Assembly (NCBI GenBank): GCA_947359465.1
Contig: OX375872.1
Location: 18,088,018-18,152,017 of the forward strand
DNA length: 64,000 nucleotides
Source of the DNA: Metellina segmentata
Taxonomy: Eukaryota > Arthropoda > Arachnida > Araneae > Tetragnathidae
Direction: 5' to 3'
Position 1 is the first letter of the stretch, and the number at the start of each line of letters is the position of its first letter. The notes beneath the pieces were generated by a model. It made no database searches. It saw only the letters and a program-made list of their open reading frames with translations, and was not told the DNA's origin. This document shows positions 46,338 through 57,424 of this stretch, one piece after another. A program made the translations under genes and the position numbers.

Positions 46338-48671
46338 ACGAGGTCTGATCAAAATTTCATTTATAGATTTCCATTTATATTGCTTCAATTGGTTGCAATC
46401 CGGAGTCAGACCACTTTGGACATTATACATGCTTGCTAAACAGTACAGTTTTTCTTTTAGTCTAGTTTAGTGCTAGTCCTGCAACACTGAATTGATTGAA
46501 ATATGCATGCGTACAGACAAGGTTTCTATTCAGAAACAGAGCACACATGTGCATATCGTAGGTTTTGTCGCATACTGCTCCAATGTGTGGCTAGGCTAAT
46601 AGCTGCACAATTATTCTAATTTCTGCTTATGGCTGGAATGGTTGTTGCACAAGACATGCTGAAATATGCCAAGGTTGCCGATTTAATGAAAAGAATCATG
46701 ATCGGCGATGGATTCTAGTCTTCAATCATATCATTAGAAAACGCCAGATGTTTCTTTTAATCCAAAGACACGTCAATCGCAAGCTCTTGTTAATAGCTCT
46801 TTCGACCACCAGTTCACCAATGACTGCGCTCCATAGTGACAAACTGACAACAAGGAATATTAGTTTACTGTTATCCCCCTTCCACGTGAAGAAATCACAT
46901 CTCACACAGAGTAGCAACTGCAAGATCACTCGTCATAAATCTACGACTCATGCATATCATCTCACCTCAATGTTTAGCCAAATATGGAGATAAATGGTTC
47001 GACAGTCCTATTTATGAGACGTTCCATGTAACTTTTAGCCGATTCTTAGGCTGAAGATGGACATACAGTTCACCAATTAGTACGCTCCATACTGACCACA
47101 AGGAATATTGCTTTACTGTTATCCATCGCCCACGAGAAGAAACCACACCTCACAGAGAGTAGCGACTGTAAGATCCCTCGTCATAAATCTGCGACTCATC
47201 ACAATGTTTTAGCCAAATATGGCGACACACAGATTCGGCCGTCCTACTTTTGAAATGTTTCATGCGACTTTTGGTCGATAATTAGGCTGAAGACGGCATT
47301 CAAAGAGCGATATTTCTTCAGAACGTATGAGAAATCGAGAAACTTGACGAAGCACCTGATGTTTATACAAATCGACATTGAAAAAAAGCTTTCTGTTGAA
47401 GAACCTTTAGGAAAAGTGCTCGATACAGAAATAGAAATGGTTCTTCGTCGTATACATCACCATTGTTCCAGAATTTGTTTCTGCAAAATACGGCTCTTCA
47501 CAGGTTTGGCTGTCCAACTTCAGACATAACTCCATGTGACCTTTTGTAAATTCTCAGCCTCTAGGTAATATTAAAAGGGCAAGATTTAAAAAGAAATGAA
47601 GACAAAGGCGACTAAGCACCTGATGAAGATCCGAAAAAGTGACTTCTAAAAAAGCTTCCAGCTGTAGAAGCACTGAGAGAAGTATGTCGACTCAGAAAAG
47701 TTCTATTCTTTCACTCACCCGCATCACACATCATCCAAAACCTTTTGGAAAATACGACTAGACACAGATTTGGAAGTTCTACTCCTCAGACTAATGCCAC
47801 ACGACTTTGGGCAATTCTCAGCTTCAAGACGACACAAAGAGCAAGATTTTAAAAGAAATGAAAAAAAAAAAAAAAAGGACGAGGCACACACTATAAATAG
47901 AGATCACAAAAGTAACATGGAAAAACTTCCAGCTAAAATCCACGGTGAGAATTGTTTTCATTCAGAAAAATCTGTTTTTAAGTGAGCTAAATCTAAACTA
48001 CACATGTAAAGTAACTTTACTTTTCCTAGCCATGTTTGCATACTTTGTGTAGCGTCTCACTTTTTTTATCTTTATATTAAATATTCCCACTTAAAAATTT
48101 ATCCCTATTAAAGTTAATTTTTGTACATATTTTTATTCTTCACGAGACATTTTTACTACATTCTAAGAAACCTTGTGCCTAATTTATACGTATTTGAGGA
48201 ATCGTTTCTATTTCTGCTTAGACTTTCCCTGAGGGCTTAGCTCTTGACTTCTTACCTTTCATGGCGCTTAGCGTTTTGTTATTATTGCTGAAGTTCAACA
48301 TACTATATAATAATTCTAAATTTAAAAAAGATAAATTGGCCGAGTTGGAGAAGTTTTTTCTATGGATATATATTTTATTCCTTATGATTTTTAACCTTTC
48401 TAAGCTCTGAAATTAACTATAAAATGTATGCAAACTAACCTGGTAACCTATATTCCAGCTCGTGATCATCCCCATGAAAACGTACCTATATTGGCAATAC
48501 AAGCTAACTAGGTAACCTACTTGCCACTCGACTTAATCGTTTCCATGAAAAAAAGTGCCTATATTGGTAATACAAATTAAGACGGTAACTCTCTTTCCTT
48601 AAAAAGGTACATTTAGGCTAAATCGAAGCGAATGATTTTTATTTCGCCATAACTCTTTGATCAGACCTCGT
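46338..48671 (+). mobile_element. mariner-like element with internal duplications
   Basis: The inverted ends are ACGAGGTCTGATCAAA (46338-46353) and TTTGATCAGACCTCGT (48656-48671), identical over 16 bp. At 2.33 kb it is much longer than a usual mariner of about 1.3 kb because coding segments are reiterated (separate entry). A 74-bp tandem pair lies at 48430-48577, with CCTATATTGGCAATACAA ending unit 1. Confidence 0.7.
46620..47985 (+). pseudogene. mariner transposase pseudogene with repeated C-terminal blocks
   Basis: Two tandem segments (about 46812-47050 and 47066-47297) both read TTCACCA...CGCTCCAT, GGAATATT, CTTTACTGTTATCC and then codons for LAKYGD, the region after the second catalytic Asp. 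The following C-terminal block (ITPCDF-type, KGxxF, TKHLM) occurs at about 47260-47420, 47520-47700 and in eroded form at 47790-47960. The HDN motif is eroded. Order and content fit a mariner; the reiteration is unusual. Confidence 0.6.
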
Positions 48672-51472
48672 GGAAATTTTATAATGCCGATTTTTTCAAT
48701 ATTCCCACCAGGAAGATCGCAAGGGAAAACGCGCTTCCATGTTAAGTTTAGCTTGAACGCTTCCTCTGCAATGGATCCAATCAGAAATATAAAGTTAACT
48801 ATGAAGGTGACACGAACAGGGAAACGTGCGGCAATGAAATAAAGTGCATTGAGAAACATGTGCAACCTCCCGCATTTTGCAACCATGTAGCAACACCGAG
48901 CATGGAGAAGAACTATAATAAAAGCATTTCTTAAATACGTTGATTAGTCACGAAAATCAATTAAAAAATTGTCTGTTTTCTTCCACTTACTAAAACATGC
49001 ATCCACTGTTCTGATTGGTCAGACCTTCAGATTGAGGCATGTAAATAAAAAAGGTTCAAAGTGCCGAATGTCAGAAAGGTTGTGTAGTTTTCGAATTTTG
49101 AAAGTTAAGTAGTTTGCTGAATTTTCGTCGCACTGGAGCAACACGAAAAGCTATTGGCGACAGTACGGGATCAATCCCGATAGGAAAGATCCCGTAATAT
49201 TTTAATATGCAATGTCAATGGGTTATATTTTTGGCACTTAACCTTTTATTTGTTTACAAACCTCTTTTGGTAAAGTATTGTGAGAGCTGGAGGGGGCAGA
49301 GAATTTGCTCAGATCATTTAGAGTTTGACTGATCAGTCGTTCTAAAGTTCTCGAGAAACTTTCAATTCAGTGTTTAGACCTTTCTTTTGATCAGACTAAT
49401 GTGTACGAGCAATTAATCGAATTTTAAACAGACCTCGCAACAACAATAAGTAACTTGTTTCCTCTCTTCGGTACTAAGACGTTGATTACTTAGTCTATCT
49501 ATAAGAAAGAATAAGTACGCGTTTTAACTAAACCGGTTTGAACCAATTACTTTTACTTCTGAATAGGGACTTTTATATTCCTTTTTGAGGTTTTCATTTG
49601 TATACATTTATGATTGAAAGTATATATCTATCTTAAAAAAGCGAACAGTACCTTTAGTTTATGGAACTTCTCACTCGACCAAGTATGAATTAAGAGTACA
49701 CAATAAAAATACACATTGAGTTAAAATGACATATTAGAATTCAAAGTTAGATTATACAGTGACATGGTGTATGAAATATACGAAATCTAGTTTAGATACA
49801 CATTTAAATGGGACACTATTACCTAGATTTCTAAATAAACTGTTATTTTATCATGAGGCACAAAGAAATCAGAGAAAATTGATGCACACACAGACACAAA
49901 TATCAGTTCACTTCAATAAAGGAATATTACAACAAAATGATTTTTCTTGTAAATGATTAAATACTAAGTTAAACAAAGAAATAAAATATAAATAGAGATG
50001 TAGAAAATGCTAAGATGTGTTAAATGACGATGCAAATAAAAGTTACATGTATTTCAAAATTTATAACAAACAATATTGTATCGAAACATTCTATTAAGGT
50101 AACTATATTTAAGAATTAAGTGTTAGGGTTTAAAATAACTTTTAAAGTATAATTATTATTTGTTTTTTACTCATTCAAGCTTTTCTTCAGAAGTAGTGAT
50201 CTAGGTTCTTAAGAACGCAATGTATCTATTATAGAAACTGGAATTAAATAGAAAATTATTTGTATAAATACTTTTGGAAAGAAAAGAGATAGAGATAATC
50301 ACATTTCTTTTCATTTTGGGCTTTAGTTTCAATCAATACGAATTAAAAATTCACTGTGCCTAAAAAAAAGATGAATATATTCGATTTTCTACAGAACGAA
50401 AATATAGCTTAGGCTTATTTGTTATTATTTAAAAGAACGAAACGCGATTGAATTAAACGATTTTATCTAATTGTCTTCTGAGAAATATGTGTCCTTTTAC
50501 ATTATGGAGCACTCAATTGAATAGACATAAACAAGCCAAGTTGGTTTCAGTTCTGATGGAATCAAGAAAAGTTATTTCCAGATTGAAAATTTGCGATGGC
50601 ATCTCATTTAATTTTTCATTAGCGTTCGTTATACTTTAAAAATGATAATCCACCCTAACCGCTAGATTTTTTTTGGACAAATGCTGTTTCTGCAAATGCG
50701 ACACAGTTCTTGTCTGATAGACGGGTTAGTTAACCATTGTAATTCATACCAGCTCGAGCGAGAGGTTTCTCAACCAATTCACAAATTCCCGAACAGGTAT
50801 ATGGAAAATGGCACTAGTCCTCTTGTAGAGGGCACAAACATATCCCATAAAGAAACAACAATATTAATTAGTCCTGTACACTGTCTTTTGTTTAGAGTTT
50901 GAATCGGAAGTGACAGTTTTTCCGCACTTCACAAACTGATATGGAGGATTGGAAAGCTATTGTGAAGAAGAGCAATGCAAGATGACCATGATGTTGGTTG
51001 CTGTGTTGTGGATTGTCAAAGGGATAAAAGCCCATACACATCTGATGACTATTGCTTGAAGCCAAAAAATCCTTGTCTGTCCCTCTCTTCTCTCCCTCTC
51101 TCTCTTTCTTTTCCAAAATTTTTGCTGGATGATCCAAACAGTTATTTGCCAAAAAGAGATTGCTGAAAGTAATAAAAAACAACAAGTTGTACATATGAAA
51201 ACTGTAAGTCACTGTCCCAATTCAATACAAACAATTGGTGGTTCAAACATGGTGTATATATGAAAACTTTAAGTCATTGGCACAATTCAACACGAAAAAT
51301 TGGTTCAGTTTTGAATTTTTTCAAGTCACAAAGTCCAATGATAAGTCGATGCTTTCAAACAAAACAATTTAATGAGGAAAAGATTACATGGAACACATTA
51401 ACAGGATGATAGCAAATTTACAACATTGTTTTAGTTTTACGCAACTAAGGGCAATCTAATATTTTATTCAAA
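48672..51472. other. No gene seen; SINE fragment and pyrimidine tract
   Basis: Bases 49122-49205 carry CGTCGCACTGGAGCAACACG and GCTATTGGCGACAGTACGGG, a SINE tail fragment. Bases 51076-51120 are a CT-rich tract. ORFs at 50892-51212 (minus) and 50975-51166 (plus) overlap each other and have no homology or splice support. Confidence 0.45.
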
Positions 51473-51650
51473 CCTCCTGGTGGTTGTCTCGACGAGACAT
51501 TTTGTCATTCATTAGATTAGGTCAAAACTGATAATATCTTGATGGACGAGATATCTCATCATTAGAGGAAAACTGACAAGATCTTGATCGAATCATCATG
51601 AATGAGTCGGCAATACCTAGACGAGATATCTCGTCAAAACACTTGGTGAG
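51473..51650 (-). mobile_element. MITE-A copy f
   Basis: It begins CCTCCTGGTGGTTGTCTCGA and ends AAACACTTGGTGAG next to TTAA (51651-51654). It contains GGACGAGATATCTCATC and AGACGAGATATCTCGTC. Confidence 0.75.
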
Positions 51651-51779
51651 TTAAAATCAATCCATAAGGAACCATAATTGAGAGAATGCTTTACAGTAGG
51701 TTAGGTGAGGCAGGTAACTTGCACTGACAGTTGACTAGTGAAAAATATGGCTGCCAAAGTATGTTACATTACCATAACG

Positions 51780-52258
51780 CAGTGGTCCCCATACTTTTCT
51801 GTCGAAGTAGGTAGGTATTTTAATCCGTGTCGCACTGGAACAACACAACGCTCTTTTAGCGACGGTCCGGGATCAAACACGAGGATAGCATCACGTAGTT
51901 TTTAACACCTGAGCTCAACCCCTCTCCAAACTTCCACACCACGCCAACATGAGGTCATGACAGATTTAACGTGCACTAACCCCTGTGTACACGACGGTTT
52001 TAGGTTGGACAGAGTTGCAAAGTGGTAACCCCCCCGATTGCTGTTTCTTTGTTTTTTTTTTCAACTGGGCCCTCAAGTCTTTTAAATAACTAAATACTAG
52101 AATCTCCTACTAATTGTTTTAGATTCTAAAAGTCACATTTTAAAGCATAAGGTAATGGGTTTATATTTTGCTTTGAAGTTCTTTATTTTAGCGAGTGAAA
52201 TGATGCTTGTTTTTCGCGAACCCCTGGTGATCCGCAAACCACACTTTGGGAACCACTG
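51780..52258. mobile_element. hAT MITE with perfect 8-bp target duplication and nested SINE
   Basis: The termini are CAGTGGTCCCCATACTTT and, inverted, CAGTGGTTCCCAAAGTGT. CCATAACG flanks both sides (51772-51779, 52259-52266). The SINE at 51808-52075 makes up more than half of the element. Joined without it, the flanks give an open frame of about 68 codons beginning MAAKVCYITITISF, which may be chance. Confidence 0.9.
51808..52075 (-). repeat. tRNA-derived SINE, near complete
   Basis: The tail (GTAGGTAGGTATTTTAAT) is at the left, then CGCACTGGAACAACACAACG, CGACGGTCCGGGATCAAAC, CACACCACGCCAACATGAGG and GACAGATTTAACGTGCAC. A worn head with CAACTGGGCCCTC is at the right. It sits wholly inside the hAT MITE. 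Confidence 0.65.
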
Positions 52259-52747
52259 CCATAACGATATCATTCAATCCGCCCTCTGTCGTAAAGAACA
52301 CAAACGGTTCACAAGATGTCGCTAATATTTCAACTATCGCGCTTACAGATGTGAATCGTACCATAGTTATGCAACTATACATAGAACTCGCAACCCTTCT
52401 ATTGCTAATTCGTTAATATTACAACCAGGCCACCGTGACTTCTGATATGTTTGGTATACTTACTAGTTTAAAACAGTTCAAATGAGTTTAATATTAGTTT
52501 CATTTGTAATTTTAAAATTTCTATTAGAAGGTTAATCAAAATTTTAAGCATGGTTTGAAAGGGCATAAAACAGGCTAGCAAAACCCCTAAAAATCCACAG
52601 TTATAAACGCTTGGCTTCAACTCATTAAATGCTTTTCATTATTATAATTAACTATGATTAAAACAAAATATCAGGGAGTGGTCAAACAACACTGGAAATA
52701 CCAGCAAACTTCGATTAAAAATGAATTAAAATAATGAATGAGTAGTT
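52259..52747. other. No gene seen
   Basis: AT-rich sequence without recognisable frames or repeats. Confidence 0.5.
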
Positions 52748-52816
52748 TAAGGTAGTTTATGAAAACTGATCAAGACATGATCAGTTCTTATAAACTACAT
52801 TTCTAATGACGATGTA
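52748..52816 (+). mobile_element. MITE-A copy g, left part
   Basis: GATCAAGACATGATCAGTTC and TTTCTAATGACGATGTA match GATCAAGATCCAGTCAG and TTTCTAATGACGAGATA of copy h. The copy is cut at the centre of its palindrome by the Tc1-like element and continues at 54071. Confidence 0.65.
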
Positions 52817-54070
52817 CAGGGGTTGGACAAAAATATGGAAACACCTCGTGAAATGCTTACTTGACAAGAAATGTTTATTTTAGTGAAATGTGTAGGTGGC
52901 GCTGGTGTTTTAGCCTACTGACGCCACCTATGCAACGTCGAAAATACGCTGCGCAGGTCAGTCGTTGTCGGGGCACTGTTCTGTGAAGTTGTAATTGCAT
53001 CACGTCAGAGCTAACAGACTTCGAACGTTGACAAATTGTTGGAGCTCATCTGGTGGGTGCTTCCGTAAGGAAGGTAGCCGAAGTGTTTAGTGTTTCAAGA
53101 GGTACTGTATCTAAGATTTATTCCGCATATTTGAAAAACATCATCCGCTAAATCACAGCGCGGACGAAAGTGTGTGTTGAGAGATTGCGACAGACGATCA
53201 TTAAGGAGGATTGTGAATAAAAATAAGAAGACCAAAGCTGTGAAAGTTACTGCTGAAATGAATGTTGTGCTCACAAACCCTGTGAATACCAAAACAATAA
53301 GAAGGGAGCTCCATAAGCAGGGTATTTATGACCGAGCTGCAATTCAAAAACCATTCATCAGTGATGCTAATACCTGTAACAGGAAAAAGTGGTGTTTAAG
53401 TCATAAAGCTTGAACTATGGAACAATGGAAGACAGTACTTTGGTCGGATAAGTCTTATTTCCCACTTCTGGCCCAGTTTACGTCAGGCGAACGCCAGCCC
53501 AAGCCTATAATACAGACTGCTTGTTGCCAAGAGAAACATAGCGGGGGTTCTGTGATGGTTTGGGCAGCCATATCGTGGTTTTTCTGTGGACCTCATGATT
53601 ACTCTGCAAGGGCAAATTAAGGCCAAGGATTATGTGAACATTTTGGACGATCAAGTAAATCCCATGGTATAAACTTTATTCCCAAATGGCGATGGTGTCT
53701 TCCAAGACGACAAAGCCCCTGTTCACACAGCTCACATCGTCCAGGACTGGTTTTCTGAGCACTAGTATGATTTGTCACAACTCCCCTGGCCACCACAGTC
53801 ACCAGACCTCAATATTATCGAATCTTTGTGGTCTACATTAGTGAGGAAAGTGCGTGATCGTTATCCACCGCCACCATTGTTATCAGAACCTGCCACAGTT
53901 TTGTAGGAAGAATAGTACAAGATTCCCTTGGCAAGCATACAGGAATTGTATTTATCCATTCCGAGAAGACTGCAAGCTGTTTTGAATGCCAACGGTTTTC
54001 CTACACAATATTAAGCAAGATTACATGTTTTTTAGGTGTTTCCATTAGGTGTTTAGGTGTTCAACCCCTG
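52817..54070 (+). mobile_element. Tc1-like element family 4 (DD36E-type spacing)
   Basis: The inverted ends begin CAGGGGTTGGACAAAAATAT and CAGGGGTTGAACACC. TA lies on both sides (52815-52816, 54071-54072). At 1254 bp it is near full length. The flanks rejoin into the MITE-A palindrome. Confidence 0.9.
53000..54010 (+). pseudogene. Family 4 Tc1-like transposase pseudogene
   Basis: Recognisable parts are VGASVRKVAEVFSVSRGTVS (helix-turn-helix, about 53050-53115), VLWSDKSYF (first Asp), SGGSVMVWAAIS, FQDDKAPVHTAHIVQDWF (second Asp 53709-53711) and SPDLNIIESLW (Glu 53820-53822). Exactly 36 residues separate the last two, as in the DD36E/Incomer group. At least four frameshifts and several stops occur. 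Confidence 0.85.
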
Positions 54071-54142
54071 TATCTCGTCCATGAAGATCTAATCAGTTTC
54101 GCTAATGATGAGATACATCATCAAAACAACCACCAGGAGAGT
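54071..54142 (+). mobile_element. MITE-A copy g, right part
   Basis: It starts with TATCTCGTCC, the second half of the palindrome, and runs through AATCAGTTTCGCTAATGATG to CAACCACCAGGAGAG. Together with 52748-52816 it forms one copy. Confidence 0.65.
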
Positions 54143-54423
54143 AACATTCTAAAGAGATCGAAAAACCGTACTTGCTAGCGAAACTAAAGTACTCAAGCCC
54201 TCATTTATTTACCTCAACTATTTCATTACTTAACGGTGTCAAATTTAAAGCAAATCTACGATATACTAATTGGTGTTTCCAAATGGGTGTAAACTATCAT
54301 TCTATTGCTTCGGTGGTTTGCCAATACTTAAGGGTGTTACATAAAAGGCTGTGAAATTCTTACCACTCCAGATCCTTTTCGAACTTAAAACACTTAACCA
54401 AGGATTAAATATTTCTTTCTTAA

Positions 54424-54592
54424 TTCTCCGAGTGGTTTCGACAAGATATCTCGACCATCAAGATCTGATCAATTTTGCTCATGACGCGATATCTCGTCAT
54501 CAAGATATTGCTGATTGTTTGATGATGACTAGATCAAGATCCAGTCAGTTTTTTTCTAATGACGAGATATCTCGTCCTTCAAGACTAGACAG
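54424..54592 (+). mobile_element. MITE-A copy h
   Basis: TTAA 54420-54423 precedes TTCTCCGAGTGGTTTCGACA. It has AAGATATCTCGACC, ATGACGCGATATCTCGTC and the perfect palindrome GACGAGATATCTCGTC near 54561-54576. Its right terminus is replaced by unit sequence of the segmental duplication. Confidence 0.7.
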
Positions 54593-54949
54593 CGAAACTA
54601 ATGTAGAGTACCTCAAGTTACATTTACTATCGATTATTTCAGTACTGATTAGTGTCAAATTATCAGAAAATCTATCAAATACTAATTGATGTTTTGCAAA
54701 TGGGTATTGACTATTACTCTATTCTGGGTTGTGGAATTACTTTGGGGTGCTATATAAAAGACTTTGGAATTCTTACCATTCCAAATCCTATTTAAACTTA
54801 AAACCATTACCAGAATTAAGTGTTTCTTCCTTGTGGATAGATTGTGTGTGTGAAAAGTTTTAAATTCCTCTCACACACAAAAGTCATGTAGTTTGTGTGC
54901 CCGTTTCTAAGACGTGTCTGAGCAGTCTGGTGCAGACTTGAACATTTAA

Positions 54950-55034
54950 TTCTCCGTGGTTCTGACGAAGTATCTCGTATATCAAGATTTGACCAATTTT
55001 GAAAGATACTTGATCGAGACAACCACCATGAGGG
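54950..55034 (+). mobile_element. MITE-A copy i, 85-bp short form
   Basis: TTAA lies on both sides (54946-54949, 55035-55038). It begins TTCTCCGTGGTTCTGACGAA and ends GACAACCACCATGAGGG. Only one arm of the internal repeats is left, so this is a deletion derivative. Confidence 0.7.
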
Positions 55035-55263
55035 TTAAGTCAAATATCTGAGGATCATCAAAAGAAGCCCCACGAGACAGCACAACTTATGTTGAGTACC
55101 TCAAGTTGCATTTCCACCATCGGTTATTTTATTACTGATTAGTGTCAAATTATCAGAAAATCTACCAAATACTAATTGATGCTATGCGAATGGGCATTGT
55201 CTGCTCCATTCGTTGGTGTTGAATTACTTTAGGGTGTTACATTAAAAGCTTTGGAATTCTTAC

Positions 55264-55455
55264 CACTCCAGATCCTATTTGTTGTAATAGACTGGACGCT
55301 GATCCTGCCGGACTGGGGCCTCGGCTGTTGCAGGTGGCTGGAACTCCACTACTAGCGTAAAGAGCTGCAGCTGAGTATCTCCGCATATTCGAGCGACCAG
55401 AAGTCAGAAAGTCCATCCCTACATTAGGTGTGGTCACTTGAGGCGATGGGCTTAT
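55264..55455 (-). CDS. Gene B exon (64 codons, phase 0-0)
   Basis: The acceptor is TTTTTTGTTGTAG and the donor GTG|GTAAGA. It has 192 bases and starts and ends in phase 0. It encodes ISPSPQVTTPNVGMDFLTSG, then RSNMRRYSAAALYASSG and, near the end, GPSPAGSASSLLQQIGSGV. It is rich in Ser, Pro and Ala, with an RRYS basophilic-kinase motif. I do not recognise the protein. The exon joins in phase to the one at 58442-58644. Later exons were not found to the left. Confidence 0.7.
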
Positions 55456-55474
55456 CTACAACAAAAAATATCGA

Positions 55475-55735
55475 TCAATATATCACTGTTCCAAAAGAAC
55501 AAGTGAAAAATATGGGTGCTTTGAGTTAAATGCGTCAATTGTGTTTGAGAGGATTTTATCCGTCCAATGGAACAAGCACAGAACTGTAGTAACACTCAAC
55601 TACATTACATACGTACAATATATCACATTGTCCTTTAGAGAGGGAGAACAAGTGCAAAATATGGTTATTTTGAGTTAAATGCGGCAATTGTGTTTGCAGT
55701 AACACTCAACTCCTCTATATACGTACATACCACCA
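55475..55735 (+). repeat. Intronic tandem pair, shared with 63500-63670
   Basis: Two units (55475-55615, 55616-55735) share AATATATCACTGT, AGTGAAAAATATGGGTG, TTTTGAGTTAAATGCG and GTAACACTCAACT. The same series occurs once at 63500-63670. Both places are intron sequence just upstream (in the gene's direction) of a Gene B exon. Confidence 0.6.
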
Positions 55736-55817
55736 AGGAAGACGCCGTGTTTGTCCTTTCGAGAGAAATTTAGTTTGATGAGCACACTTGGGAGTAGAAA
55801 TTTTAAAGAGAAAAATA

Positions 55818-57185
55818 CACACACTCTATAACAAAAAAAATCGACGCACCAAGAAGGAATCATCCGATTGCTTTGAAATTTCGTATGCAAAAATGTTTTG
55901 ACCAAATATGTAAATGATTAAAATTTGGTGTCCAATGAATGAATAGTGCGATCTCCAGCGCGTCGGAACTGTGCATCCGGCAGATGTATATAAGGAGTTG
56001 TTCTTGAACTGTTGTTAAAAATTTCTGCTGCATTGCGATTTAGAATACCTTTCAACGACTGAAAAAATGCCTCGCCGCAGGATTCGAGCTCATTACGAGC
56101 AACTTTCAGAGTTTGAAAGAGGTCGTATCATTGGATTGAAAGAGGCAGGTTGGGCAAATCGGAGAATCGCTCGTCATGTGAGTCGAAGCGATGCGGCGAT
56201 TAGAAGATGCTGGCAAGAGTGGGTGGACAATGGCAGATTTCAGAGTCATGATGGAAGCGGTCGACATAGGGCCACAACAGATTGCGAGGACAGAGTGATT
56301 GTCAGATCAGCTGTCACAGCGCCTGATTCATCGCTATCAACCATCAGTCGTGCGACTTACACATGAGTGTCCACCTTGATCATTCACAGACGGCTGAGAG
56401 AGCGAAATCAACGCTCGTTCCGACCGTTACGCCACCTGCCACTCACACCTGCACACTGTCGAGCCAGATTACAGTGGTGCTTGGCTCGATAAGGCTGGAA
56501 TGATGCTGACTGGGTACGTATAGTCTTTAGCGACGAATCCCGCTTCCAACTGTGTCCTGACGATCATCGAAGACGTGTCTGGAGACGCCCAGGGCAACGT
56601 GCCGATCCTGCTTTCACTATTGCACGCCACACGCGCCCTCAACAAGGAGTTATGCTCTGGGGTGCCATTTCCCTTGATAGCCGGACCCCTTTGGTCGTCA
56701 TTAGAGGTATACTTACTGCACAGCGGTACGTTGACGACATTCTGAGACCTGTTTTGCTACCGTTCCTTTCGCAGTACCCTGGGCTTATTTTTCAGCAAGG
56801 CAATGCCAGACCACATACGGCACGTGTTGCTATGAACTGTCTTCAAGCTTGTCAAACACTTCCTTGGCCAGCCAGATCACCAGATCTCTCTCCCATCGAG
56901 CAAGTCTGGGATATGATGGGAAGGGGACTGCATCCGGTAGGGAATGTTGATGACGTAGTCCGACAATTGGAGCAAATTTGGCAAGAAATACCACAGGAGA
57001 CCATCCGGGAGCTTTATCGGTCTATGCCACACCTTATTGAGCTCGTTACTGTAACTCTGAAATAAATCATTCAATTGTTCTGAAATTTTAATAATTTTTT
57101 ATTCTGTACATAATTTTCCTATCCACCAATTTTTGTATCCATCGGACAACTCCTTCTTGGTGCGTCGATTTTTTGTTATAGAGTG
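55818..57185 (+). mobile_element. Tc1-like element family 3, complete copy
   Basis: The inverted ends share CACTCTATAACAAAAAA, ATCGACGCACCAAGAAGGA and more, about 45 bp; TA flanks are 55816-55817 and 57186-57187. It is 1368 bp long. The coding region is nearly full length. Confidence 0.9.
56067..57065 (+). pseudogene. Family 3 Tc1-like transposase, catalytic Asp changed to Gly
   Basis: ATG 56067 opens MPRRRIRAHYEQLSEFERGR, with the helix-turn-helix ARHVSRSDAAIRRCWQEW. A TGA at 56364-56366 ends the first frame; a second stop is near 56490. The first Asp is in VFSDESRF (56532-56534). The second is replaced: FQQGNARPHTA, codon GGC at 56799-56801. The truncated copy at 36 kb keeps QQDNAR. The Glu is in LSPIEQVW (56898-56900), 32 residues away. 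The frame ends intact with TAA at about 57063. Two stops and a dead active site make it inactive. Confidence 0.9.
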
Positions 57186-57424
57186 TATAATAATTTAAAA
57201 GTCCAGAACATAAAAAGCATCGACGATTATCTTCACTGTTTCGATTTTAGAAGCTTCCAATTCTTCACCGTGAGTTGCTAAGAAATCCAGCAGTTTAGAA
57301 ATCTGGCTTCGACAACGTCTATGGTGGAGTGAATAGTATTTTTTTTATTTATTTTATATGTGCAATCGACAATTTTAGACACAAGACCAACACGGATAAG
57401 CAAACAATGCAGTATTGCTATTTT

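Larger units (their letters stand above)
54071..55275. repeat. Threefold segmental duplication ending at a Gene B splice donor
   Basis: Units of roughly 54071-54423, 54424-54945 and 54946-55275 each start with a MITE-A copy. Each then has GAGTACCTCAAGTT, GTGTCAAATTATCAGAAAAT, TACTAATTGATG, AGGGTGTTACAT and GAATTCTTACCACTCCAGAT. The last block is, on the minus strand, the end of the 55264-55455 exon with its GTAAGAATTC donor. Units 1 and 2 keep only about the last 16 exon bases. Confidence 0.75.

Noticed and set aside
50892..51212. Overlapping ORFs of 106 and 63 codons on opposite strands
   Set aside because: They cover a pyrimidine-rich tract, have no recognised motif and contradict each other.
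51740..52390. A host gene restored by removing the hAT MITE (MAAKVCYIT frame)
   Set aside because: The frame is only about 68 codons, has no homology that I know and could arise by chance.
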